Positions 33,295-42,147 of a stretch of 64,000 nt of DNA are shown piece by piece. The translations under genes and the position numbers were made by a program. The notes beneath the pieces are model-generated. The model searched no databases. It worked only from the letters and a program-made list of their open reading frames with translations, and had not been told where the DNA came from. Each line of letters opens with the position of its first letter. The stretch's first letter is position 1. Source of the DNA: Pseudomonas gingeri. GTDB lineage: Bacteria > Pseudomonadota > Gammaproteobacteria > Pseudomonadales > Pseudomonadaceae. The stretch covers positions 1-64,000 of the forward strand of contig NZ_JACAOR010000016.1 in the NCBI RefSeq assembly GCF_013386115.1. The letters run 5' to 3'.

Positions 33295-34665
33295 TCAGAT
33301 ACGCTGGGCTTGGGCCACGGCGTTGCCGATGTAGTTGGCCGGGGTCAGCTGTTTCAGCTCGGCCTTGGCGTCGGCAGGCATGTCGAGCCCGTCGATGAAA
33401 GTTTGCAGCGCTTCAGGGCTGATGCCCTTGCCGCGAGTCAACTCTTTCAGTTTTTCGTACGGGTTTTCGATGTTGTAGCGGCGCATCACGGTCTGGATCG
33501 GCTCGGCCAGGACTTCCCAGCAGGCGTCCAGGTCGGCGGCGATCTTCTGCTCGTTCAGCTCCAGCTTGCCGATGCCCTTGAGGCTGGCTTCGTAGGCGAT
33601 GACGCTGTGGGCGAAGCCGACGCCGAGGTTGCGCAGCACGGTGGAGTCGGTCAGGTCGCGCTGCCAGCGGGAGATCGGCAGCTTGCTGGCCAGGTGCTGG
33701 AACAGCGCGTTGGCGATACCCAGGTTGCCTTCGGAGTTTTCGAAGTCGATCGGGTTGACCTTGTGCGGCATGGTCGAGGAACCGATTTCGCCGGCGATGG
33801 TGCGCTGCTTGAAGTAGCCCAGGGAGATGTAGCCCCAGATATCGCGGTCGAAGTCGATCAGGATGGTGTTGAAGCGCGCGATCGCATCGAACAGCTCGGC
33901 GATGTAGTCGTGCGGTTCGATCTGGGTGGTGTAGGGGTTGAAGCCCAGGCCCAGTTCGTCTTCGATGAAGGCGCGGGCGTTGGCTTCCCAGTCGACCTGC
34001 GGGTAGGCCGACAGGTGGGCGTTGTAGTTGCCCACGGCGCCGTTGATCTTGCCCAGCAGCGGCACGGCGGCAACCTGGGCGATCTGGCGCTCCAGGCGGT
34101 AGACGACGTTCGCCAGTTCCTTGCCCAGGGTGGTCGGCGAAGCCGGCTGGCCGTGGGTGCGCGACAGCATCGGCACGGTGGCGAAGCGCTGGGCCAGTTC
34201 GCGGATGGCCTCGGCGATCTGGCGCATCAGCGGCAGCAGCACGTCGTCACGGCCTTCGCGCAGCATCAGGGCGTGGGACAGGTTGTTGATGTCCTCGCTG
34301 GTGCAGGCGAAGTGGATGAACTCACTGACGGCGGCCAGTTCAGGCAGCTTGGCGGCCTGTTCCTTGAGCAGGTACTCGATCGCCTTGACGTCGTGGTTGG
34401 TGGTGCGCTCGATTTCCTTGACGCGCTCGGCGTGCTCCAGGGAGAAGTTCTCGGCCAGGGTATTCAATACCGCGTTGGCTTCGGCGGAAAATGCCGGGAC
34501 TTCAGTGATCGCAGGGTGGGCGGCCAGGCGCTGGAGCCAGCGTACTTCCACCAGGACGCGAGCACGGATCAGGCCGTATTCGCTGAAAATAGGGCGCAGG
34601 GCCTGGGTTTTGCCGGCGTAGCGGCCGTCAACAGGGGAAACCGCAGTGAGCGAAGAAAGCTGCAT
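33295..34665 (-). CDS. purB: Adenylosuccinate lyase
   Basis: The ATG at 34663-34665 (MQLSSLTAVSPVDGRYAGKT) gives 456 residues. PurB catalyses two beta-eliminations of fumarate, in IMP synthesis (SAICAR to AICAR) and in AMP synthesis. The fumarase-superfamily signature GSSTMPHKVNPIDFENSEGN is present near 295-314, with the catalytic serine in the flexible loop. FACTSEDINN (about 120-129) and RTHGQPASPTT carry substrate and catalytic histidine residues. The long in-frame extension upstream is not needed. It is followed upstream by the hflD-mnmA pair. Confidence 0.96.
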   Translation of the reverse strand: MQLSSLTAVSPVDGRYAGKTQALRPIFSEYGLIRARVLVEVRWLQRLAAHPAITEVPAFSAEANAVLNTLAENFSLEHAERVKEIERTTNHDVKAIEYLLKEQAAKLPELAAVSEFIHFACTSEDINNLSHALMLREGRDDVLLPLMRQIAEAIRELAQRFATVPMLSRTHGQPASPTTLGKELANVVYRLERQIAQVAAVPLLGKINGAVGNYNAHLSAYPQVDWEANARAFIEDELGLGFNPYTTQIEPHDYIAELFDAIARFNTILIDFDRDIWGYISLGYFKQRTIAGEIGSSTMPHKVNPIDFENSEGNLGIANALFQHLASKLPISRWQRDLTDSTVLRNLGVGFAHSVIAYEASLKGIGKLELNEQKIAADLDACWEVLAEPIQTVMRRYNIENPYEKLKELTRGKGISPEALQTFIDGLDMPADAKAELKQLTPANYIGNAVAQAQRI

Positions 34666-34780
34666 GGGGTGTTCTCGGACAGTCGGGCAACGAAATGGGG
34701 CGCGTATCATACATGAAAAAATCCGCCGGTCCGTTGCCAACTGACCGGCGTATCGCGCTTTTACAGCTCCGTCGATGGCC

Positions 34781-35404
34781 TCAGGCGCTACGCATCAACG
34801 GATAGAGTTCCTTGAGCAGCTTGCGCCGGCTGATCACCAGCTGCCAGCGATGGCCACCCAACTGGCGCCACAGGCGGGCCGAGCGGATACCGGCCAGCAG
34901 CAGGGCGCGGATCTTCGAGGCGTTGCTCGGCTGTTGCAGGTTGCGCATGTCGCCGTGTACCTGGATCCGCTGGCGCAGGGTGCTCAGGGTATCCTGGTAC
35001 AGCGCGCCACAGGCGGCCACCACGTTTTCATGGGCCGGGCCGAAGTGTTCGACCTGGGACTGGATCTGCGGCAGGCGCTTGCCGATGATTTCCAGCATGT
35101 CGTCGCGCTTGGCCAGCTGGCGCTCCAGGCCGAGCATCGACAGGGCGTAGCGCAGCGGCTCGCGCTGCAGGGCGCTCGGGTCGCGCTCGAGGGCGCCGAT
35201 CAGCGCGCGGTAGCCGTCGCGCAGGTTGATGTCGTCACCACCGTAGACTTCCAGGGTGTCCTTGGGGTCACGGATCAGCAGGCTGCCGAGCATGCAGCTC
35301 AGGCCGGCCTCGCTGGACTGGCCGGTCTTGGCAATCTTGTCCACCAGAACCGCCGCGAGAAACACACCGCCCAGTGCTGTCAGTTGCTCCTGGGTCGGGC
35401 TCAT
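34781..35404 (-). CDS. hflD: High-frequency lysogenization protein HflD homologue
   Basis: 207 residues, HflD family (YcfC), peripheral to the membrane. In E. coli HflD affects lambda CII stability; its wider role is unclear. Family hallmarks are LGGVFLAAVLVDKIAKTGQSSEAGLSCMLGSLL at the N-terminus and the RIRALLLAGIRSARLWRQLGGHRWQLVISRR end. The start overlaps the mnmA stop by four bases, the same coupling with mnmA and purB as in other gammaproteobacteria. Confidence 0.9.
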   Translation of the reverse strand: MSPTQEQLTALGGVFLAAVLVDKIAKTGQSSEAGLSCMLGSLLIRDPKDTLEVYGGDDINLRDGYRALIGALERDPSALQREPLRYALSMLGLERQLAKRDDMLEIIGKRLPQIQSQVEHFGPAHENVVAACGALYQDTLSTLRQRIQVHGDMRNLQQPSNASKIRALLLAGIRSARLWRQLGGHRWQLVISRRKLLKELYPLMRSA

Positions 35405-36531
35405 GGGCGCGCTCCGCTGGTCCAGGGCTCGGCGACTTCGATCACGCCGCCACCCAGGCAGATTTCCCCGTCGTAGAACACCACGGACTGGCCCGGCGTC
35501 ACGGCACGCTGGGGCTCCTCGAACACCGCGCGATAGCCGCCGGCGGTTTTTTCCAGGGTGCAGTGCTGGTCGCCCTGGCGGTAACGGACCTTGGCGGTCA
35601 GCTTGCGCGGGCTGCTCAGGTCGACCGGGTTGACCCAGAAGATCTCGGAGGCGAGCAGGGCGCGGGAGAACAGCAGCGGGTGCTCGTTACCCTGGCCGAC
35701 GATCAGCTCGTTGTGTTCCAGGTCCTTGACCAGCACATACCACGGCTCGTCGCCGGCGTCCTTGAGGCCGCCGATGCCCAGGCCCTGGCGTTGGCCGATG
35801 GTGTGGTACATCAGGCCGTGGTGACGGCCGATGACTTCACCGTCGGTGGTCTTGATCTCGCCGGGCTGGGCCGGCAGGTACTGCTTGAGGAAGTCGCTGA
35901 AGCGCCGCTCGCCGATAAAGCAGATCCCGGTGGAATCCTTTTTCTTGGCGGTCGCCAGGCCATGTTTCTCGGCAATAGCGCGCACGGCGGGCTTTTCCAG
36001 TTCGCCGACCGGGAACAGCGTCTTGGCGATCTGTTCGCCGCCGACGGCGTGCAGGAAGTAGCTCTGGTCCTTGTTCGGGTCCAGGCCCTTGAGCAGTTCG
36101 GTGCGCCCGTCGATATCGCGGCGGCGCACGTAGTGGCCGGTGGCGATCAGGTCGGCACCGAGCATCAGGGCGTAGTCGAGGAACGCCTTGAACTTGATTT
36201 CGCGGTTGCAGAGGATGTCCGGGTTCGGCGTGCGGCCGGCCTTGTATTCGGCCAGGAAGTGCTCGAACACGTTGTCCCAGTACTCGGCGGCGAAGTTGGC
36301 GGTGTGCAGCTTGATGCCGATCTTGTCGCACACGGCCTGGGCGTCCGCCAGGTCGTCCATGGCGGTGCAGTACTCCGTTCCGTCGTCTTCCTCCCAGTTC
36401 TTCATGAACAGGCCTTCCACCTGGTAACCCTGCTCCATCAGCAGGACGGCGGAAACGGAAGAGTCCACGCCGCCGGACATGCCGACAATGACGCGCAGGT
36501 TTTCTGGGGCGAGGGAAGCTGGATCACGCAT
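35401..36531 (-). CDS. mnmA: tRNA-specific 2-thiouridylase MnmA
   Basis: 376 residues. The PP-loop GMSGGVDSS (about 18-26) adenylates U34. The two catalytic cysteines are in NPDILCNREIKF and STGICFIGER (about 110 and 207). MnmA makes s2U34 in tRNA-Lys, Glu and Gln using sulfur relayed by the Tus proteins, which are also encoded in this window (57.5-58.9 kb). It starts MRDPASLAPENLRVIVGMSGG and overlaps hflD by four bases. Confidence 0.96.
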   Translation of the reverse strand: MRDPASLAPENLRVIVGMSGGVDSSVSAVLLMEQGYQVEGLFMKNWEEDDGTEYCTAMDDLADAQAVCDKIGIKLHTANFAAEYWDNVFEHFLAEYKAGRTPNPDILCNREIKFKAFLDYALMLGADLIATGHYVRRRDIDGRTELLKGLDPNKDQSYFLHAVGGEQIAKTLFPVGELEKPAVRAIAEKHGLATAKKKDSTGICFIGERRFSDFLKQYLPAQPGEIKTTDGEVIGRHHGLMYHTIGQRQGLGIGGLKDAGDEPWYVLVKDLEHNELIVGQGNEHPLLFSRALLASEIFWVNPVDLSSPRKLTAKVRYRQGDQHCTLEKTAGGYRAVFEEPQRAVTPGQSVVFYDGEICLGGGVIEVAEPWTSGARP

Positions 36532-36591
36532 AGGGATTCAATGAGTGTCTTCGAAAAAGGACGCGATTCTAACAGGCCCGCGCCCGCAAGG

Positions 36592-37038
36592 CTAAAGAGA
36601 AGGGCGGATCAGTTCGAGACTGTGCAGCGGGCCGGCCCGATAATCGTCGATACAGCGGATGATCAGCTCGCTGCGCCATTGCGGGCGCAGGGCCAGCAAT
36701 TCGTCGCGGGTCAGCCAGCGCGGGCCGATGATACCGTCGTCCAGTTGGTAATCGGGGCGGTGCCGCAGTGGCTTGGCGGCAAAGCACACGCGCTGGTAGG
36801 TCACGCCGTTGCTGGGAGCGGTGTACAGGTAGATGCCGATGACGCCGGTCAGTTCGACATCCCAACCGGTTTCTTCCAGGGTTTCGCGGATAGCCGCCTC
36901 GTTCAGGCTCTCGTCGGGATCGAGGTGACCGGCCGGCTGGTTGAAGACCGCCCGTCCGTTTTGCAGTTCTTCGACGAGCAGGAAGCGCCCGTTGTCTTCG
37001 ACAACGGTGGCGACGGTGATATGGGGTTGCCATTCCAT
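36592..37038 (-). CDS. Nudix hydrolase, NudJ-like
   Basis: The ATG at 37036-37038 (MEWQPHITVATVVEDNGRFLLVEE) gives 148 residues. The Nudix box GHLDPDESLNEAAIRETLEETGW has the Gx5Ex7REUxEExGU pattern. Position just upstream of mnmA and size match NudJ, a phosphatase for thiamin pyrophosphates and nucleoside di/triphosphates in E. coli. The substrate here is not proven. It is separated by 60 bases from mnmA and probably cotranscribed. Confidence 0.88.
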   Translation of the reverse strand: MEWQPHITVATVVEDNGRFLLVEELQNGRAVFNQPAGHLDPDESLNEAAIRETLEETGWDVELTGVIGIYLYTAPSNGVTYQRVCFAAKPLRHRPDYQLDDGIIGPRWLTRDELLALRPQWRSELIIRCIDDYRAGPLHSLELIRPSL

Positions 37039-37148
37039 AGGGAGTGCTCCGTTGGGTGGGAGGCCATCATAAGGCGAGCGCGGTCCCGTGCAGGAGCCGG
37101 CTTCCACAGGATTTGTATTCACGGATCGATGAATGCTCGGGCCGCAAA

Positions 37149-37179
37149 CACAAACCCCGGCACCAGGCCGGGGTTTGTG
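37149..37179 (-). terminator. Terminator-like hairpin after idh
   Basis: A 13-bp perfect stem, CACAAACCCCGGC (37149-37161) and GCCGGGGTTTGTG (37167-37179), with loop ACCAG. The minus-strand tail is only weakly U-rich (TTTG). It is 16 bases past the idh stop. Confidence 0.8.
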
Positions 37180-37194
37180 ATGTTTCCTGAACGC

Positions 37195-39420
37195 TTACAC
37201 CAGCGCGGCAATCGCCGCGTTGAGGGTAGCGCTCGGACGCATGGCCTTGCTGATCAGCTCGGCGCTGGCGTGGTAGTAGCCGCCGATGTCGACTGGCTTG
37301 CCCTGCACGGCGTTGAGTTCGGCAACGATGGTCGCCTCGTTCTCGGTCAGGGTCTTGGCCAGCTGGGTGAACTGGCCTTGCAGCGCGGTGTCTTCGCTCT
37401 GGGCGGCCAGGGCCTGGGCCCAGTACAGCGCCAGGTAGAAGTGGCTGCCGCGGTTGTCGATGTTGCCGACTTTACGCGATGGCGACTTGTTGTTGTCGAG
37501 GAACAGGCCGGTGGCCTGGTCCAGGGTCTTCGACAGCACCAGGGCTTTCGGGTTGTTGTAGGTCACGCCCAGGTGTTCCAGGGAAGCGGCCAGGGCCAGG
37601 AATTCACCCAGGGAGTCCCAGCGCAGGAAGTTCTCTTCCACCAGTTGCTGAACGTGCTTGGGTGCCGAACCGCCGGCGCCGGTTTCGAACAGGCCGCCGC
37701 CATTCATCAGCGGAACGATCGACAGCATCTTCGCGCTGGTGCCCAGTTCCATGATCGGGAACAGGTCGGTCAGGTAGTCGCGCAGGACGTTACCGGTCAC
37801 CGAGATGGTGTCCTTGCCTTCGCGGGTGCGGGCCAGGGTGAACTTCATCGCGTCGACCGGCGACATGATCTGGATGTCCAGGCCGCTGGTGTCGTGATCC
37901 TTCAGGTAGGTCTGGACCTTCTCGATCACCACGCCGTCGTGGGCGCGCATCGGGTCGAGCCAGAAGATCGCCGGGGTGCTGCTTGCGCGGGCGCGGTTGA
38001 CGGCCAGCTTGACCCAGTCCTGGATCGGCGCGTCCTTGGTCTGGCACATGCGGAAGATGTCGCCAGCTTCCACGGCCTGTTCCAGCAGGGTGCGACCGGT
38101 GCTGTCGGAAACCCGGACCACGCCGTCGGCCTTGATCTGGAAGGTCTTGTCGTGGGAGCCATACTCTTCGGCTTTCTTCGCCATCAGGCCAACGTTCGGC
38201 ACGCTGCCCATGGTGGTCGGATCGAAGGCGCCGTGTTGCTTGCAGTCTTCGATCACCGCCTGGTAGATGGTGGCGTAGCAACGATCCGGGATCACGGCCT
38301 TGGTGTCGTGCAGCTGGCCGTCGGTGCCCCACATCTTGCCGGAGTCACGGATCATGGCCGGCATCGAGGCGTCGACGATGACGTCGCTCGGCACGTGCAG
38401 GTTGGTGATGCCCTTGTCGGAGTTGACCATGGCCAGCGCCGGACGAACGGCGTAGACCGCCTGGATGTCCGCTTCGATCTGTGCCTGCTGCTCGGCCGGC
38501 AGGGCCTTGATGCGGGCGTACAGGTCGCCGATGCCGTTGTTCAGGTTGAAGCCGATCTGGGCCAGGACGTCGGCGTGCTTGGCCAGGGCGTCCTTGTAGA
38601 ACTCGGCAACGATCTGGCCGAACATGATCGGGTCGGAGACCTTCATCATGGTGGCTTTCAGGTGAACCGACAGCAGGACGCCTTGTTGCTTGGCGTCTTC
38701 GATTTCGGCGGCGATGAAGCTGCGCAGGGCGTTCTTGCTCAGCACGGCGCAGTCGAGGATCTCACCGGCTTGTACGCTGGTCTTCTCTTTCAGGACGCTG
38801 GAGGTGCCGTCCTGGGCGATCAGTTCGATCTTGACGCTGCCGGCGGCATCGATCAGGGCGGCTTTTTCGCTGCCGTAGAAGTCGCCGTTGCTCATGTGCG
38901 CGACGTGGGACTTGGAGTCCGCGGCCCAGGCGCCCATCTTGTGCGGGTGCTTGCGGGCGTAGTTCTTGACCGACAGTGGCGCGCGACGGTCGGAGTTGCC
39001 TTCGCGCAGGACCGGGTTCACGGCGCTGCCCTTGACCTTGTCGTAGCGGGCGCGAGCGTCTTTCTCGGCGTCGGTGCTCACGGTTTCCGGGTAGTCGGGG
39101 ATGTTGAAGCCCTGGGCTTGCAGTTCCTTGATCGCGGCCTGCAGTTGTGGAACCGAGGCGCTGATGTTCGGCAGCTTGATGATGTTGGCTTCTGGCGTGA
39201 TGGCCAGCTCGCCCAGCTCGGCGAGGTGATCCGGCACGGCCTTGGCGCCCAGTTGTTCAGGGAAGCTCGAAAGAATACGTCCGGCCAGCGAGATATCGCG
39301 GGTTTCCACGGCGATATCAGCCGAAGCGGTAAAGGCCTCTACGATAGGCAACAGTGAATAGGTGGCGAGGGCGGGAGCTTCGTCGGTGAAGGTGTAGATG
39401 ATCTTCGAGCGGGTGGGCAT
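37195..39420 (-). CDS. idh: Monomeric NADP-dependent isocitrate dehydrogenase
   Basis: The ATG at 39418-39420 (MPTRSKIIYTFTDEAPALATYSLLPI) gives 741 residues, the standard monomeric IDH. It decarboxylates isocitrate to 2-oxoglutarate with NADP+. Family segments include NIIKLPNISASVPQLQAAIKELQ, VNPVLREGNSDRRAP and FETGAGGSAPKHVQQ. The divergent icd gene encodes the unrelated dimeric enzyme, so the cell has both forms, as is usual in Pseudomonas. Carbon flow at this node competes with AceA. A 503-base divergent promoter region separates idh and icd. Confidence 0.96.
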   Translation of the reverse strand: MPTRSKIIYTFTDEAPALATYSLLPIVEAFTASADIAVETRDISLAGRILSSFPEQLGAKAVPDHLAELGELAITPEANIIKLPNISASVPQLQAAIKELQAQGFNIPDYPETVSTDAEKDARARYDKVKGSAVNPVLREGNSDRRAPLSVKNYARKHPHKMGAWAADSKSHVAHMSNGDFYGSEKAALIDAAGSVKIELIAQDGTSSVLKEKTSVQAGEILDCAVLSKNALRSFIAAEIEDAKQQGVLLSVHLKATMMKVSDPIMFGQIVAEFYKDALAKHADVLAQIGFNLNNGIGDLYARIKALPAEQQAQIEADIQAVYAVRPALAMVNSDKGITNLHVPSDVIVDASMPAMIRDSGKMWGTDGQLHDTKAVIPDRCYATIYQAVIEDCKQHGAFDPTTMGSVPNVGLMAKKAEEYGSHDKTFQIKADGVVRVSDSTGRTLLEQAVEAGDIFRMCQTKDAPIQDWVKLAVNRARASSTPAIFWLDPMRAHDGVVIEKVQTYLKDHDTSGLDIQIMSPVDAMKFTLARTREGKDTISVTGNVLRDYLTDLFPIMELGTSAKMLSIVPLMNGGGLFETGAGGSAPKHVQQLVEENFLRWDSLGEFLALAASLEHLGVTYNNPKALVLSKTLDQATGLFLDNNKSPSRKVGNIDNRGSHFYLALYWAQALAAQSEDTALQGQFTQLAKTLTENEATIVAELNAVQGKPVDIGGYYHASAELISKAMRPSATLNAAIAALV

Positions 39421-39923
39421 ATTCGGATTAACTCTCTTCTTTGCTAAAGCATGCGCAGAAACTCGAGATGCGCCGGATAAGCGCGTTCGTTCAAAGTCGT
39501 CCATGAGCCGAATATCGAGGTTTCTTCGCGGTGATGTTGGGTTGCATCAGTCGAGCGTCAAGCGGTCGGACTGCGGTAACAGCCCGGCTTCTGGGCGGAA
39601 AGTCTCGGCTACATTTCGGTAGCTGGGAGAGGTCGGCCGTCGTGACCCTACGGTCAGCGGCGCGATTATACATAGGTTGCTGGCAAAGCGCCGAGGGTTC
39701 ATAAACAACTCTTTTCGTCCATTGGTCTAAAGGTCGCACTGGCAAAAGCGGCGGATGCGGCTGGCAAATGCTGGAGATTGGCGCTTTTCCCTTTGATTTC
39801 AGGCTTGTACGCCGCGAACTGACGACGTTTCAGCGCAAATGGGGGTGGTCGAGGTTTCCGTCTACATTTAACTGGGGTAGGCTCGAGCGCAGCCAGATGT
39901 TCAATCCATAGATGGAGTACAAC
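39421..39923. other. Divergent idh/icd promoter region, no gene seen
   Basis: 503 bases between the two isocitrate dehydrogenase genes, without a credible coding frame. An AT-rich GATTATACAT at about 39663-39672 is a possible -10 zone. The icd leader ends with a good ribosome site (GGAG at 39914-39917). No clear operator dyad was found. Confidence 0.5.
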
Positions 39924-41180
39924 ATGGGATACAAGAAGATTCAGGTTCCGGCCGTCGGTGACAAAATCACCGTCAATGCAGACCACTCTCTCAATGTTCC
40001 TGATCACCCGATCATCCCCTTCATCGAAGGTGACGGTATTGGCGTCGATATCAGCCCGGTGATGATCAAGGTCGTCGACGCGGCTGTCGAAAAGGCCTAC
40101 GGCGGCAAGCGCAAGATCTCCTGGATGGAAGTCTATGCCGGCGAAAAGGCCACCCAGGTCTATGACCAGGACACCTGGCTGCCCCAGGAAACCCTCGATG
40201 CGGTCAAGGACTACGTGGTTTCCATCAAGGGGCCCCTGACCACTCCGGTGGGTGGGGGTATCCGCTCCCTCAACGTGGCTCTGCGCCAGCAACTCGACCT
40301 GTATGTCTGCCTGCGTCCGGTGCGCTGGTTCGAAGGCGTACCGAGCCCAGTGAAAAAGCCCGGCGATGTCGACATGACGATCTTTCGCGAAAACTCCGAA
40401 GACATCTATGCCGGGATCGAGTGGAAGGCCGGTTCTGCGGAAGCGAACAAGGTCATCAAGTTCCTCAAGGAAGAAATGGGCGTCACCAAGATCCGTTTCG
40501 ACCAGGATTGCGGTATCGGCGTCAAGCCGGTATCGAAAGAGGGCACCAAGCGCCTGGCGCGCAAAGCCCTGCAATATGTTGTCGACAATGATCGCAAGTC
40601 GCTGACCATCGTCCACAAGGGCAATATCATGAAGTTCACCGAAGGGGCCTTCAAGGAGTGGGCCTACGAAGTGGCGGCCGAGGAGTTCGGCGCGACGCTG
40701 CTCGACGGCGGTCCGTGGATGCAGTTCAAGAATCCGAAGACCGGTCGCAATGTCGTGGTCAAGGACGCCATCGCCGACGCCATGCTCCAGCAGATCCTGC
40801 TGCGCCCGGCCGAGTACGACGTGATCGCCACCCTCAACCTGAACGGTGACTACCTGTCCGACGCCCTGGCGGCCGAGGTCGGAGGTATCGGTATCGCGCC
40901 AGGGGCCAACCTGTCCGATACCGTCGCCATGTTCGAGGCGACCCATGGCACCGCGCCCAAGTACGCCGGCAAGGATCAGGTAAACCCTGGTTCGCTGATC
41001 CTGTCCGCGGAAATGATGCTGCGTCACATGGGCTGGACCGAGGCGGCCGACCTGATCATCAAGGGGACCAACGGCGCGATCGGCGCGAAAACTGTAACCT
41101 ATGATTTCGAGCGGCTGATGGAGGGGGCGACGCTGGTGTCTTCTTCCGGCTTTGGTGATGCGCTGATCAGGCATATGTAG
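39924..41180 (+). CDS. icd: Isocitrate dehydrogenase (NADP+), dimeric
   Basis: The ATG at 39924 (MGYKKIQVPAVGDKI), six bases after GGAG, gives 418 residues. The serine phosphorylated by AceK in E. coli is present in GGGIRSLNVALRQQ (about 111-124). The Mg/isocitrate motif NLNGDYLSDALAAEVGGIGIAPGANL and the NADP-specific ATHGTAPKYAGKDQVNPGS loop are visible. It shares a strong bidirectional terminator with the cold-shock gene downstream. The alternative start four codons upstream is less likely. Confidence 0.96.
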   Translation: MGYKKIQVPAVGDKITVNADHSLNVPDHPIIPFIEGDGIGVDISPVMIKVVDAAVEKAYGGKRKISWMEVYAGEKATQVYDQDTWLPQETLDAVKDYVVSIKGPLTTPVGGGIRSLNVALRQQLDLYVCLRPVRWFEGVPSPVKKPGDVDMTIFRENSEDIYAGIEWKAGSAEANKVIKFLKEEMGVTKIRFDQDCGIGVKPVSKEGTKRLARKALQYVVDNDRKSLTIVHKGNIMKFTEGAFKEWAYEVAAEEFGATLLDGGPWMQFKNPKTGRNVVVKDAIADAMLQQILLRPAEYDVIATLNLNGDYLSDALAAEVGGIGIAPGANLSDTVAMFEATHGTAPKYAGKDQVNPGSLILSAEMMLRHMGWTEAADLIIKGTNGAIGAKTVTYDFERLMEGATLVSSSGFGDALIRHM

Positions 41181-41191
41181 ATCGAGCGGTG

Positions 41192-41231
41192 AAAAAATAC
41201 CCGGTTCAAGTGATTGAACCGGGTATTTTTT
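41192..41231. terminator. Shared terminator between icd and the cold-shock gene
   Basis: A perfect 18-bp inverted repeat with GTGA loop: six A, TACCCGGTTCAA, then TTGAACCGGGTA, six T. It gives a classical terminator on both strands for the convergent genes. On the minus strand it overlaps the last bases of the cold-shock stop region. Confidence 0.92.
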
Positions 41232-41529
41232 ATGCCTTGGCTTTTATCGGTTTGGACTGGACGTTGTTGTCTTCATGGTGGTGATCATGGTCATGATGAT
41301 GTGCGTGGGGCGACACGGTGGGTGCGACTACTGCCGTGATATCGACCGCATGCAGTCCCTTGGGGCCCTGGATGATCTTAAAGCTCACTGCCTGGCCAGC
41401 CTTAAGGGTTTTGTAGCCATCCATCTTGATGGCTGAGTAATGGGCAAACAAGTCTTCATCCTTGCCTTCTTCCAGGACGAAACCATAGCCCTTGGCGTTG
41501 TTGAACCACTTGACCTTACCGCTCGGCAT
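41230..41529 (-). CDS. Cold-shock domain protein with His-rich C-terminal tail (CspD-like)
   Basis: The ATG at 41527-41529 is chosen because GAGGG lies eight bases before it; an ATG two codons earlier has only two bases of spacing. The 99-residue protein has a normal cold-shock domain at 1-66 (SGKVKWFNNAKGYGFV with RNP1, DLFAHYSAI with RNP2, ending QGPKGLHAVDI). This is followed by VVAPTVSP and a tail with eight histidines in eleven positions (75-85, HAHHHDHDHHH), then a lysine-rich end. Gene place (icd-cspD-clpS) matches CspD, a replication-linked ssDNA/RNA-binding cold-shock protein. The His/Asp tail could bind Ni, Zn or Cu. Confidence 0.88.
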   Translation of the reverse strand: MPSGKVKWFNNAKGYGFVLEEGKDEDLFAHYSAIKMDGYKTLKAGQAVSFKIIQGPKGLHAVDITAVVAPTVSPHAHHHDHDHHHEDNNVQSKPIKAKA

Positions 41530-41756
41530 GCTCATATCCCTCTGCAAACGACCCCATCACTGGAGTATCATCCAGTTCATCCTTCACTACGTGAACCAGA
41601 AAAATGGTTGACGATATGGACCTTTATTACCCAATGTGGGCTCTATTGGTTGTAACACCGATTTGCCGATAGTCAAGGTGGCCTTTCGGTCGGTATTGAA
41701 ACTGTCCGAAACGTCCCCATTACTGCAACAGCTCAACTGACAGAACCTTTCTTTCC

Positions 41757-42119
41757 ATGCATGCAATCAGCCAGATTCGACTAACATTCAATCAGGATCG
41801 CCCGGATTTCCACGACGACGATTCCGCGGGCATTGCCATACAGGAAGCAAAGCCTGCATTGCAGGCGCCGCCGATGTACAAGGTGGTTTTGTTCAACGAT
41901 GACTACACGCCGATGGATTTCGTCGTCGAAGTGCTCGAGGTGTTTTTTAACCTGAATCGCGAGCTGGCTACCAAGGTCATGCTGGCAGTTCATACAGAAG
42001 GACGGGCAGTATGTGGAGTGTTTACCCGCGACATCGCCGAGACCAAGGCCATGCAGGTCAACCAGTACGCCAGGGAAAGCCAGCATCCGCTACTCTGTGA
42101 AATCGAGAAGGACGGTTAA
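41757..42119 (+). CDS. clpS: ClpS, N-degron adaptor of ClpAP
   Basis: 120 residues. ClpS binds proteins with N-terminal Leu, Phe, Tyr or Trp and delivers them to ClpA. The core PPMYKVVLFNDDYTPMDFVVEVLE holds the N-degron pocket residues (Asn-Asp-Asp). VMLAVHTEGRAVCGVFTRDIAETKAMQV and the terminal HPLLCEIEKD are characteristic. The flexible N-terminal extension (MHAISQIRLTFNQDRP) inserts into ClpA. It lies 28 bases before clpA and is divergent from the cold-shock gene. Confidence 0.96.
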   Translation: MHAISQIRLTFNQDRPDFHDDDSAGIAIQEAKPALQAPPMYKVVLFNDDYTPMDFVVEVLEVFFNLNRELATKVMLAVHTEGRAVCGVFTRDIAETKAMQVNQYARESQHPLLCEIEKDG

Positions 42120-42147
42120 CGCCGACCACTTGGGTATGAGGTGAACT

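Noticed and set aside
37086..37113. REP-like GCAGGAGCCGGCTTCCACAGG upstream of the Nudix gene
   Set aside because: Only a short collapsed half of the REP unit with no matching arm; too degenerate to call.
35374..39357. A 1327-codon open frame on the plus strand opposite mnmA, the Nudix gene and idh
   Set aside because: Same antisense effect of strong codon bias. The opposing genes are certain, and the frame has no family motifs.
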